From Rudanella lutea DSM 19387 (lineage in GTDB: Bacteria; Bacteroidota; Bacteroidia; Cytophagales; Spirosomataceae), in assembly GCF_000383955.1 (NCBI RefSeq), contig NZ_KB913013.1, positions 6,133,158-6,197,157 on the forward strand: a DNA stretch of 64,000 nucleotides, written 5' to 3'. The notes under the pieces are model-generated. The model had not been told where the DNA came from, ran no database searches, and worked only from the letters and a program-made list of their open reading frames with translations. The position numbers and the translations under genes are program-made. Positions 27,040 through 35,240 of this stretch are shown here, piece after piece (position 1 is the first letter of the stretch; each line of letters opens with the position of its first letter).

Positions 27040-27744
27040 TCAGAACAGGCGTTGGAAATGATTTTCGAAGTGATTGCGCATGGCGTTGCGGAAGGTTTCG
27101 GCCGTGCCGTGTTGCAGCACATCCACGAGCCCCCGGTGCGAAACAAACTTTTTGTGCTGCACCTGTTTTTTAAGGAGCCCGCTCTTTTGCACGTACTCGA
27201 AGGCGGGTAGGAGCATCTGCTGAAACCGCTTGAGGGTTCGGTTACCCGTAATCTCGTACAGCTTGCCGTGGAACAGAATCTCCTGCTCGGCGTTGAACAG
27301 GGTTTCTTCGGTATTGGTGGGCTCGTTGGCCACAATGGCATACAGCTCGTCGATGTCGCGCTGGGTGATGCGCTCAAACAGCAGGTCGCCCATGCCGATT
27401 TCGAGTACCATGCGTAGCTCGAAAATATCGCGCAGGGTTTCGTCGTCCAGAATACCGGGGTACATCGTTTTTTCGAGTAACGACAGCAGGTCGGGGTTGG
27501 TAATTACGGTACCCCGCTTCTTTTTGGTATCGACCATGCCCCGCATCCGCAGCCGTTGCAGGGCCTCCCGCACGACCGTCCGGCTCACGCCCAGCTGGGT
27601 GGCTAACTCAACCTCTTTCGGAATCACATCGCCGGTTTTGTACTGCTTATCCTGAAAAAAGTCGAGCAGGTCGGTCTCTGCTTTATCCACCAGCGAGGTC
27701 TGTTCGCCCAGCCGCAGGTCGTCATTCATTGTTGCGTAATCCAT
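27040..27744 (-). CDS. GntR/FadR-family regulator of the sialic-acid locus
   Basis: The 234-aa protein has an N-terminal winged helix at about residues 35-82 (VIPKEVELATQLGVSRTVVREALQRLR, with RGTVI in the wing) and a C-terminal FCD domain with the His-rich metal/effector pattern (FHGKLYEITGNRTL, FVSHRGLVDVL, RNHFENHF). This is the NanR/FadR subfamily. It is the first gene of the leftward unit and is divergent from the susC-led operon. A repeated 12-bp sequence, GTAATACATAAT, lies next to its own start and next to the susC promoter. I infer that it represses both units until a sialic-acid metabolite binds. Confidence 0.9.
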   Translation of the reverse strand: MDYATMNDDLRLGEQTSLVDKAETDLLDFFQDKQYKTGDVIPKEVELATQLGVSRTVVREALQRLRMRGMVDTKKKRGTVITNPDLLSLLEKTMYPGILDDETLRDIFELRMVLEIGMGDLLFERITQRDIDELYAIVANEPTNTEETLFNAEQEILFHGKLYEITGNRTLKRFQQMLLPAFEYVQKSGLLKKQVQHKKFVSHRGLVDVLQHGTAETFRNAMRNHFENHFQRLF

Positions 27745-27756
27745 ATTATGTATTAC
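27745..27756. promoter_or_regulatory. GntR-type operator copy at the regulator's own start
   Basis: ATTATGTATTAC is the exact reverse complement of the copy at 27867-27878 (GTAATACATAAT). It abuts the start codon of the gntR-type gene at 27744. A repressor bound here would block its own transcript, which implies autoregulation. Confidence 0.65.
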
Positions 27757-27767
27757 TTGATTCGTGG

Positions 27768-27796
27768 CAAAAGTAGGTTGAATGCGTAAAATTCAA
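27768..27796 (-). promoter_or_regulatory. Predicted Bacteroidota promoter for the gntR-type unit
   Basis: On the minus strand TACTTTTG (27768-27775) is a perfect TAnnTTTG -7 element, with TTG (27794-27796) 18 bp upstream as the -33 element. The start codon lies 23 bp beyond the -7 box, with the operator copy in between. Confidence 0.6.
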
Positions 27797-27830
27797 AAAC
27801 AACATCCAAAAATAAAATTTTTAGAACTAC

Positions 27831-27862
27831 TTGGAAGTATTAAATCATACATAATACCTTTG
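27831..27862 (+). promoter_or_regulatory. Predicted Bacteroidota promoter for the sialic-acid susC operon
   Basis: TTG at 27831-27833 and a perfect TAnnTTTG element, TACCTTTG at 27855-27862, are separated by 21 bp, as in Bacteroidota housekeeping-sigma promoters. The start of susC at 27891 follows 28 bp after the -7 box. A related repeat, ATACATAATAC (27847-27857), overlaps the -7 box. Confidence 0.7.
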
Positions 27863-27878
27863 TCAGGTAATACATAAT
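27846..27878. promoter_or_regulatory. GntR-type operator pair over and after the susC -7 box
   Basis: ATACATAATAC at 27847-27857 touches the -7 element, and GTAATACATAAT at 27867-27878 lies just past the expected transcription start. The second is an exact inverted copy of the site at 27745-27756. The position fits repression by blocking RNA polymerase. Confidence 0.65.
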
Positions 27879-27890
27879 CAATTGGCACGA

Positions 27891-30800
27891 ATGTTTATGG
27901 ACACAATCTTTACCAGACGAGCGCACTTGGGGCGTTATGTCATACTTATTATAGCCTTGTTGGGAAGTTTCCTGGCAGGGGCTCAGGTTCGGCAAGTGGA
28001 GGGGCTCGTGAAAGATGCCCGCCTGTCGGAGCCGCTGCCGGGTGTCAACGTGACGGTAAAAGGCACCGCGCGGGGTACCGTAACTGGTGCCGAAGGCCGC
28101 TTTACCATCAGTGCCGGTCCAACCGACGTGCTGGTGTTTTCGATGATCGGCATGACCACGCAGGAGGTGGCCGTGGGCAATCAAACCACGCTCACTGTTC
28201 TGATGGCCGAAAGCAGCAAGAGCCTCGACGAAGTGGTAGTAGTCGGGTACGGGCAGCAAAGCCGCCGGACACTCACGGGCTCGGTTGCTACCGTCGACCC
28301 GGCCGTGTTTAAGTCTGTACCCCGTACCAACGTGGCTACGGCGTTGCAGGGTGCGGTTCCGGGCTTGCGGGTTCAGCAAACGACTGGGCAACCCGGCTCA
28401 ACGCCCGCTATCTCGTTTCGGGGGGGCACCGACTTCAACGGGGCGGGTTCGCCCTTGTTTGTGGTCGATGGGGTGATTGTCCCGTCGTTGTTTGGTATCA
28501 ACATGGAAGACGTGGAGTCGATGGATTTGCTCAAAGATGCTGCCTCAACGGCCATCTATGGGGCGCGGGCTTCCAACGGCGTGGTGCTGGTTTCGACCCG
28601 CAAAGGCAAGAAAGGCCGCACGCAGGTAACGTATAGCTACAAACGTGCCACGAACTACATCCGGCGCAACCCGCTCGAATACATGAGCGCGGAGGATTAC
28701 ATCCGCTGGAACCGGCGCGGTTTGGGGGCTCGCTTCGAAGCCGCTCGTGCCGACAACAACACGGCCGAGATGAACAACGCCCGCAACCAATTGGCCGGGG
28801 CCTGGGGCTGGGGTACCAACTCGGGCTGGACGGCCCCCGACGGGCGCTACTCGACCCAACAGGTGACCAACGCCAACCGGGGTCTGCTGAGCAATCCGCT
28901 CTACAAGCTGCTGGTGGACAAAAACCCGTTCAACCCGGCGCAGATGGATAGTCTGATTTACCGCTCGGTGAGTCAGCGGGAGCTGGAAGACATGATTTTG
29001 CAGCAAAGCAACCTGAACGAACACTACCTGAACGTTTCGGGCGGTAACGACATGGGCAATTTTGCCCTGGGTGTCGGGAGCCTGTCGGACGTGGGGATGC
29101 TCATCGGGTCGGGTTTCAAACGCCTGAATATGAACTTCAACGGGGGGCTCAACGTCGGTAAAAACCTGACGGTATCGCTCAACCTGGCGGGTTACAGCAC
29201 CCAATCGACGCCCTCGTATCTGACGGCCGATGCGGGCGGTGGTCTGGCTGGCGGAGTAGTGCAACGCTTTACGGGCATTGCCCCAACGGCCCGCTTCACC
29301 CACGACCTCACGGGCGCGATTCTGCCCGGCGTGGACGGTAGCACCTTGGGCAACCCGCTTTACCTGCGCGACAAATTCATCAACAACACCGCCGAGCAAC
29401 GCTACAGCGGGGGCCTTAATCTGGAATACCGGATTTTGCCGGGCCTGAAACTGCTTGGGTCGGCGTCGGGCTTTTATCGCTACACCGGCAACGACAGCTT
29501 CACGAAAGCCTACATTTCCGGTACGGGCGGGGCACTCATCAACAGCCGCAATGCGTCGTTCAGCAATGTGCGCACGAGTCAGTACCAGTACAACGGGTTT
29601 TTGCAGTATGATAAAACACTGGATAAACACACTGTGTCGGTGCTGGGCGGGGCTGAATTCTACGAATTCCGGCAGTACGAATATGGCGCATCGGCGAGCT
29701 TAGCCGCTACCGATTTTATTCCCTGGCTGTCGGCTTCAACCAATGCCGTCGGGATTCCGTTTTCAGCCTTCTCGGGCTGGCAACGGCTGGCGTCGGGCAT
29801 CGGTCGGGTCAATTACAACTACGACAACCGCTACCTGCTGACCCTCAACGCCCGCTACGACGGTACTTCCAAACTGACCAACAACCGGTACGGTTTCTTC
29901 CCCGGTCTGTCGCTCGGCTGGAACCTGCACTTCGAAGATTTCTTCGCCAAGTCGGGCCTGAACCGGTACGTATCGACTGTGAAACCCCGCATCAGCTGGG
30001 GCGAAAACGGCAGCATCACCCCCCTGGGCGATTATGCCACCATTCCGCAGTACGGCAGCGTGGGTATTTATAACGGGCAGCCGGGCTTTGCCGCGGGCAG
30101 CATCGCCAACACCAACCTGCGCTGGGAGCGGGCCAACACGCTCAACTTTGGTCTGGACCTTGGCTTGTTGAACAACCGGGTGACCATCCTGACCGACTAT
30201 TTTATCCGAAATGTGTACGACAAGCTGAGCACCCTGCCCATTCCGTCGTGGACGGGCTACAGTGCCTACCTGACCAACAACGGGCAGTTGCAGAACCGGG
30301 GTATCGAGCTGGAAGTACGGGCGAATATCCTGAAGCCCGAACAGGCCGGTGGCTTGTCGTGGACGGTAGGGGCCAACCTCTTCCATGTGAAAAACTACGC
30401 CGTAAAACTCCCGAACAACGGGCTGGAACGGAACCGCCAAAGTGCTATTCAGGCGTTCGATCCCGCAACGGGCAAGCTGGCCTGGGTCGCTGGTTTGCAG
30501 GAGGGCAAGCGCATCGGACTCGACGAGGTGTGGGCACCGGCTTACGACGGTATCTATACCACGCAGGCTGAAATTGACGCCCGCGCTAACTTGGTGAACA
30601 CGTATCTGCCCTACACCAACAAACGGATTAAGTTGCTGGGCGATGCCCGCTGGCGCGACATTGACCGCAACGATACCCTCGACTACCGCGACTTTGTGTT
30701 TGTGGGCCGCACCACACCGACCATTCAGGGCGGGTTCTCGTCAACGGTGCAGTGGAAAGGGTTCACCCTGTTCGGGCAGTTCGATTACTCGCTCGGTTTT

Positions 30801-31226
30801 GTCATTGTCAATCAGATGTATCTGCGCGGTATGTCGCAGGTGCAGGGCTCGCAAAACGGTCCGGTGGATGTTACCCAAACCTGGTCGCCCGATACGCCAA
30901 ACGGTACCTTGCCCCGCTACTACTGGGCCAACTACGGCCGTAACTACTTCCTCGACGCCGGGGGCGGCACGACGGCACCGGCCAACTTCTGGCAGAAAGG
31001 CAACTACCTGGCTATGCGCGAGCTGACTCTCAGCTACGATATGGCACCTGCCCTGATGACCCGGCTCACCCGTGATCGAGTGAAGAGCTTGCGTGTGTTC
31101 CTGACCGGCTCGAATCTGGCGTATTTCACCCGCTACAACGGAACATTCCCCGAAACGGGCGGCAACGATGTCGGCCGGTTCCCGCTGCCGCGCGTCGTGA
31201 CCATGGGTGCTACGTTGTCTCTTTAA
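27891..31226 (+). CDS. SusC/RagA-family TonB-dependent transporter (sialic-acid locus)
   Basis: I use the ATG at 27891 (MFMDTIFTRRAHLG); a TTG at 27882 is possible but sits closer to the operator. The protein of 1111 aa has a signal peptide (ALLGSFLAGAQ), a carboxypeptidase-regulatory-like domain (QVEGLVKDARLSEPLPGVNV), the SusC box DEVVVVGYG, a plug and a large barrel. It should move sialic acid or sialylated oligosaccharides across the outer membrane. It is first in the rightward operon and is followed by susD after a 166-bp spacer that holds a large palindromic element, an unusually long and structured gap for a susC-susD pair. Confidence 0.94.
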   Translation: MFMDTIFTRRAHLGRYVILIIALLGSFLAGAQVRQVEGLVKDARLSEPLPGVNVTVKGTARGTVTGAEGRFTISAGPTDVLVFSMIGMTTQEVAVGNQTTLTVLMAESSKSLDEVVVVGYGQQSRRTLTGSVATVDPAVFKSVPRTNVATALQGAVPGLRVQQTTGQPGSTPAISFRGGTDFNGAGSPLFVVDGVIVPSLFGINMEDVESMDLLKDAASTAIYGARASNGVVLVSTRKGKKGRTQVTYSYKRATNYIRRNPLEYMSAEDYIRWNRRGLGARFEAARADNNTAEMNNARNQLAGAWGWGTNSGWTAPDGRYSTQQVTNANRGLLSNPLYKLLVDKNPFNPAQMDSLIYRSVSQRELEDMILQQSNLNEHYLNVSGGNDMGNFALGVGSLSDVGMLIGSGFKRLNMNFNGGLNVGKNLTVSLNLAGYSTQSTPSYLTADAGGGLAGGVVQRFTGIAPTARFTHDLTGAILPGVDGSTLGNPLYLRDKFINNTAEQRYSGGLNLEYRILPGLKLLGSASGFYRYTGNDSFTKAYISGTGGALINSRNASFSNVRTSQYQYNGFLQYDKTLDKHTVSVLGGAEFYEFRQYEYGASASLAATDFIPWLSASTNAVGIPFSAFSGWQRLASGIGRVNYNYDNRYLLTLNARYDGTSKLTNNRYGFFPGLSLGWNLHFEDFFAKSGLNRYVSTVKPRISWGENGSITPLGDYATIPQYGSVGIYNGQPGFAAGSIANTNLRWERANTLNFGLDLGLLNNRVTILTDYFIRNVYDKLSTLPIPSWTGYSAYLTNNGQLQNRGIELEVRANILKPEQAGGLSWTVGANLFHVKNYAVKLPNNGLERNRQSAIQAFDPATGKLAWVAGLQEGKRIGLDEVWAPAYDGIYTTQAEIDARANLVNTYLPYTNKRIKLLGDARWRDIDRNDTLDYRDFVFVGRTTPTIQGGFSSTVQWKGFTLFGQFDYSLGFVIVNQMYLRGMSQVQGSQNGPVDVTQTWSPDTPNGTLPRYYWANYGRNYFLDAGGGTTAPANFWQKGNYLAMRELTLSYDMAPALMTRLTRDRVKSLRVFLTGSNLAYFTRYNGTFPETGGNDVGRFPLPRVVTMGATLSL

Positions 31227-31234
31227 CTACTAAT

Positions 31235-31377
31235 CTACCTCACCCCTGCCCCTCTCCTTCGCAAGGAGAGGGGTAACTTACCAGCCCTTCCCTGACCAAT
31301 TAGGGTGTACCTATAATACCGGATGGTCGTTGACTCCACCCCTCTCCTTGTGAAGGAGAGGGGCAGGGGTGAGGTAG
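31235..31377. repeat. 143-bp nested palindromic element between susC and susD
   Basis: Outer arms 31235-31260 and 31352-31377 are perfect 26-bp reverse complements. Inside lie two smaller hairpins with 11-bp perfect stems of the sequence CCCCTCTCCTT: 31249-31273 (loop CGC) and 31339-31363 (loop GTG). RNA from it could fold as one long hairpin or as two short ones. It looks like a REP/MITE-type interspersed repeat that has landed inside an operon. It carries no gene. Confidence 0.85.
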
Positions 31378-31392
31378 CTAAACCAAGACATT

Positions 31393-32913
31393 ATGAAACT
31401 TCGTAATCTATTTATAATTACCGGGTTATGTTTTTCTTCGAGCTTGTTCTCCTGCCAAAATCAGCTGGAAGAAGTGGTGCCGCAAACGTCGCTGAACCAG
31501 CAATTGGCCCTGTCGGACCCCAACGCAGCCACGACCCTTTACACGGGCGTGTATGCTTCGCTCCGAAACTACCACGGCACGCTCGTCAACCTCGGCGAGA
31601 TGCGCTCAGACCTGTGGGCCGACGGCCTCTTTACCGAATCGGAAGACACGGGCCTGAAGCAGTACTGGTCGCATAACATCAGCGCGACCAACGTACCGGC
31701 GGCCAACTGGGGCGGGTTTTACAACCTCATCGACCGGATCAACACGGTCATCAAACTGTTTCCGCAGGCCCCACTGACCGAGGCTCAGCGCAAGTCGGCC
31801 CTGGCCGAAATGCACGGGCTCCGGGCGTTCGTGTACTTCACGCTGCTCCGCACCTGGGGTGGGGTGCCCATCACAACCGAACCGGTTTCATCAGTCGATA
31901 ACCTCACCGACCTGTATCGGGAGCGGGCCAAAGCCGAAGACGTGATGAAGCTCATCAAGAGCGACCTCGAACAATCGCTGACCCTGTTTGGTGGCAGCAA
32001 CACCTTTACCACCAAGCGGGTGTACTGGAACCGGGCCGCTACGCTGACGCTCAAAGGCGACGTTTTTCTGTGGTCGGGGACGCTCATGGGCGGGGGCTCG
32101 GCCGATTTTGCTGTGGCCAAAGCGGCTTTAGAAGAGGTAAAAGCCATCCCGGCGCTGGGGTTACAGGCCACCTATGCCGACATTTTCGACGCGACCAAAG
32201 AGGTGAACAACCGCGAAATCATTTTCGCCCTGAGCTTCGAGAAGAACGAGGCTACCCAGTCGGCCTACGGCAGTTTTCTGGTGAATACCACCCAGGCGGG
32301 TACGCTCGTGTTTGATCCGCAACCGGGCCCGGCCGTACCGGTGAGTACGGCGTTTCCGCTCGTGGCCGGGGCCAGTCGGGTGGGTTTGTCGCAAGCCATG
32401 ATTACCCGGCTCACGGCCAATACCGCCGACCGTCGGCCGCGGGCTACGTTCCGCACCATGCACCGGACCACTGCCGGAAACCCGGTGGCCGGAGTGATGC
32501 TGACCAAGTTTATTGGTCGGGTAGATGCCGGTGTGCAATTGTACGATAACGATTTCCCCATTTACCGCTACGCCGACGTGCTGCTGATGCTGGCTGAAGC
32601 CAATACCAAGCTGGGCAACGACCCCTCGGCCGACATTATGGCCGTTCGGACGCGGGCGTACGGTGCTGCGGCCCCGGCCTTTACCAACGGAAGTCAGCAA
32701 GCAAACATGGAGGCTATTTTGGACGAAAACCTGCGTGAATTTATTGGTGAAGGTAAGCGGTGGTTTGCTCTCCGTCGGGCGGGCGACGCCTACGTGTTCC
32801 GGGCCGTCAATCCGCAGTATCTGCCGCAGAATCAGGCCCATAAACTGGTGTTGCCCATCTCGGTCGGTATGCTCAACGCCGACCCCAAGCTGACCCAAAC
32901 ACCGGGGTATTAA
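31393..32913 (+). CDS. SusD/RagB-family glycan-binding lipoprotein (sialic-acid locus)
   Basis: The 506-aa protein has a lipoprotein signal (SSSLFSC, Cys about 21), the SusD N-terminal region (LRAFVYFTLLRTWGGVPI), and the C-terminal RagB part (YRYADVLLMLAEANTKLG, FIGEGKRWFALRRAGD, closing ADPKLTQTPGY). It is the surface lid partner of the preceding susC product, presumably binding sialic acid or sialoglycan. A 257-bp gap with further palindromes separates it from nanA. Confidence 0.93.
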   Translation: MKLRNLFIITGLCFSSSLFSCQNQLEEVVPQTSLNQQLALSDPNAATTLYTGVYASLRNYHGTLVNLGEMRSDLWADGLFTESEDTGLKQYWSHNISATNVPAANWGGFYNLIDRINTVIKLFPQAPLTEAQRKSALAEMHGLRAFVYFTLLRTWGGVPITTEPVSSVDNLTDLYRERAKAEDVMKLIKSDLEQSLTLFGGSNTFTTKRVYWNRAATLTLKGDVFLWSGTLMGGGSADFAVAKAALEEVKAIPALGLQATYADIFDATKEVNNREIIFALSFEKNEATQSAYGSFLVNTTQAGTLVFDPQPGPAVPVSTAFPLVAGASRVGLSQAMITRLTANTADRRPRATFRTMHRTTAGNPVAGVMLTKFIGRVDAGVQLYDNDFPIYRYADVLLMLAEANTKLGNDPSADIMAVRTRAYGAAAPAFTNGSQQANMEAILDENLREFIGEGKRWFALRRAGDAYVFRAVNPQYLPQNQAHKLVLPISVGMLNADPKLTQTPGY

Positions 32914-32920
32914 GCAACCC

Positions 32921-33067
32921 GGACCCTGTCAGTGGTCGTAGACCCTGACAGTGGTCCATCGTGCTGGTGTTGCTAACCAAATCGCAGGCACCTTAGACCC
33001 TGACAGTGGGAGGGTAATCTAAACCCCTGTCAGGGTCTACGACCACTGACAGGGGTTTAGATTACCC
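32921..33067. repeat. Cluster of palindromic repeats between susD and nanA
   Basis: The motif ACCCTGACAGTGG occurs at 32942-32954 and 32997-33009, with a near-copy at 32923-32935. Then arms 33012-33033 and 33046-33067 form a perfect 22-bp inverted repeat. Four more pairs inside it (33034-33037 with 33041-33044, beside a bulged A) extend the hairpin. The arms contain the same CTGACAG core, so all copies belong to one repeat family. No gene fits in this gap, and the element lies within the operon. Confidence 0.8.
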
Positions 33068-33170
33068 GGACCTTTTCACCAAACCATTCACCATTTCCCT
33101 AAAAAAATCATAGGTTGGGATTAGAAGTGTCCCCGGCAGTTGAACGGGGGCACCCTTTACCACATTCGAT

Positions 33171-34118
33171 ATGTCACAAATCCATAAAATTGAAGGGCTC
33201 GTCGCGGCTCCGTTTACCCCCATGCACCCCGACGGGTCACTTAATCTGAACCTGATTCCGGCTTATGCCCAATTTCTGGTGCAGAACGGGGTGAAAGGAG
33301 CCTTTATCGGCGGGTCGACAGGGGAGGGGGTTTCGCTCTCCTTTGCCGAAAAAACGGAGCTTCTGCGGGCCTGGGGGCAGGTCGACGCCCCGGCGCTGCA
33401 AAAAATCATGCTCGTGGGCGGCACCTCGCTGGCCGAAAGCTGCGAGCTCGCCAAACTGGCCGCCGAGTACCAATACGACGCTGTGGCCGTGTTGGCTCCG
33501 TTTTATTTCAAACCCACAAGCGCGGCCGTGCTGGCCGATTTCTGCGTCGCCGTGGGCGAGGCAGCACCTGAGGTTGGCGTGTATTTTTACCATATTCCGG
33601 CGCTCACGGGCGTTTCGGTGTCGATGCTGGCGTTTCTGGAAGCCATCGACGGGCGACTGCCCAATTTCCGGGGCATCAAATACACCCACAACGACCTGAT
33701 GGAGTACCGGCAGTGTCTGCTGTTTGCCGACCGGAAGTACGATCTGCTGTGGGGTTGGGACGAAATTTTTCTGGCCGCTATGGCCATGGGCGCCCGTGGG
33801 GCTGTGGGTAGCACGTTCAACTACGCTGCCCCGGTTTACCACGAGCTGATCCGGGCGTTCGACGCGGGCGATCTGGACCGGGCGCGGGCCATGCAGGATC
33901 AGTCCATTGCGATTGTCCGGCTGCTGGGCAAATACGGCGGCATTGCCACTGGCAAAGCGTACATGCGGGCCGTGGGTCTGGACTGCGGGGCGTTTCGGCA
34001 ACCGGTGCAGAACATGTCGGCCGAGCGCTACACCGAGTTTTTAGAGGATCTCGAACGTATTCAATTCAACCGCTATGCTTCGCGTTCGGCTCTTATGGAG
34101 GGCGCGGTTAGCCGGTAA
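33171..34118 (+). CDS. nanA: N-acetylneuraminate lyase
   Basis: This 315-aa protein of the DHDPS/NAL family has the substrate-carboxylate loop GGSTGEG (47-53), the catalytic tyrosine Tyr140 in YFYHIP, and the Schiff-base lysine Lys170 in FRGIKYTHND. The GIKYT context is that of sialic-acid lyases rather than dihydrodipicolinate synthase. It cleaves Neu5Ac to ManNAc and pyruvate in the cytoplasm. Its 3' end overlaps the start of the nanM-type gene by 44 bp. The operon context (sialidase, epimerase, esterase) strongly supports the name. Confidence 0.93.
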   Translation: MSQIHKIEGLVAAPFTPMHPDGSLNLNLIPAYAQFLVQNGVKGAFIGGSTGEGVSLSFAEKTELLRAWGQVDAPALQKIMLVGGTSLAESCELAKLAAEYQYDAVAVLAPFYFKPTSAAVLADFCVAVGEAAPEVGVYFYHIPALTGVSVSMLAFLEAIDGRLPNFRGIKYTHNDLMEYRQCLLFADRKYDLLWGWDEIFLAAMAMGARGAVGSTFNYAAPVYHELIRAFDAGDLDRARAMQDQSIAIVRLLGKYGGIATGKAYMRAVGLDCGAFRQPVQNMSAERYTEFLEDLERIQFNRYASRSALMEGAVSR

Positions 34119-35232
34119 GGCGGGCCTTTTGGCCCTGCTGCTACCTGCTTTGGCGCTGTCGCAACCCCGCCTGAATTTGACCACCCTGCCCGATCTTCCT
34201 CCCGTTTCGGGTAAACCCAATCCGGGGGTGGCGGGTGGGTTTGCGGGCCTGAGTGGTGGCATGTTGCTGCTGGGGGGCGGGGCCAATTTCCCGGATGGTT
34301 ACCCCTGGGAAGGCGGGCAAAAGGTTTGGCACCGAACCATTTACGCTTTGCCGTTGAACGCCAATTCTGGACAATGGCAGGTCGTGGGCGAACTGGGCCA
34401 CGCGCTCGGCTACGGAGCCTCGGTAACCTGGCGCGACCGGTTCATCACGCTCGGAGGCAACGATGCCGAACGGCGCTATGCCGAGGTAGTAGCCTACCGC
34501 TGGGACGCCCAGAACCGCAAACTACTGGTCGACACCCTGCCCGCGTTGCCCCGGCCATTGGCTAATGAATCGGCTGCTTGTCTGGGCAATCAGTTGTACG
34601 TGTTTGGCGGGGAGTCGGAGCGTGGGGCCGAACGGGCTTTGTATGTCCTGAATCTGCTGCGGCCCGAAACCGGCTGGAAACCCCTGGCCGATTTGCCCGG
34701 TCCGGCACGGGCCTACACCGTTCTGGTGGCGGCCAAAGGTCGACTGTTCGTGGCCGGAGGTCGCTATACCGTTAACGGCCAAACGCAGGTTTTGGCCGAT
34801 GCCTACGCCTACGCACCGGGCCTAAACCGTTGGGAGCGACTGCCCGACCTGCCAACACCCCTGTCGGCCCATTCGGCCGTTGCTGGTTCCGATGGGTTGG
34901 TGCTGGTGATCGGGGGCGATACGGGCGAGCGGCTGAGCCAAATCGAACGGGTGAACAATCAGATAGCCCAATCGGCACCTGGCCTTGTCCGCGATAGTTT
35001 GACCCTCCGCCGAAACGTCCTGCAACGCGACCATCCCGGTTTTTCGAAAACGATTTGGGCATATGGCCCAAAAACCCGACGGTGGACACGTTGGCAAGAC
35101 CTGCCGTTTGCGGTGCCTGTTACCACTACGCCCGTCGCAGTTTCGGGCGGTTTTGTGTTGCCAAGTGGCGAAGTATCGCCGGGTGTTCGAACGCCGACGT
35201 CTCGGTTTATTTCCTTCCGAAAAGAGGGCTGA
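34075..35232 (+). CDS. nanM: N-acetylneuraminate epimerase/mutarotase (kelch propeller)
   Basis: The 385-aa protein begins inside nanA (44 bp overlap). No later Met would leave a signal peptide, so this start is kept. After the signal (GLLALLLPALALSQ) come kelch-type repeats of a beta-propeller: LLLGGGANFPDG, FITLGGNDAE, LYVFGGESE, LFVAGGRYT, VLVIGGDTGE. NanM speeds conversion of alpha-Neu5Ac, released by sialidase, to the beta anomer in the periplasm. Overlap with nanA suggests translational coupling. The GANFPDG motif is typical of cyclically permuted mutarotase proteins in sialic-acid loci of Bacteroidota. Confidence 0.9.
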   Translation: MLRVRLLWRARLAGKAGLLALLLPALALSQPRLNLTTLPDLPPVSGKPNPGVAGGFAGLSGGMLLLGGGANFPDGYPWEGGQKVWHRTIYALPLNANSGQWQVVGELGHALGYGASVTWRDRFITLGGNDAERRYAEVVAYRWDAQNRKLLVDTLPALPRPLANESAACLGNQLYVFGGESERGAERALYVLNLLRPETGWKPLADLPGPARAYTVLVAAKGRLFVAGGRYTVNGQTQVLADAYAYAPGLNRWERLPDLPTPLSAHSAVAGSDGLVLVIGGDTGERLSQIERVNNQIAQSAPGLVRDSLTLRRNVLQRDHPGFSKTIWAYGPKTRRWTRWQDLPFAVPVTTTPVAVSGGFVLPSGEVSPGVRTPTSRFISFRKEG

Positions 35233-35240
35233 TAGATGGC

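Noticed and set aside
28545-29630. 361-codon open frame on the minus strand inside susC
   Set aside because: It is antisense to a clear SusC gene, has low-complexity Arg/Val/Gln-rich content and no domain. Such shadows are common in GC-rich DNA.
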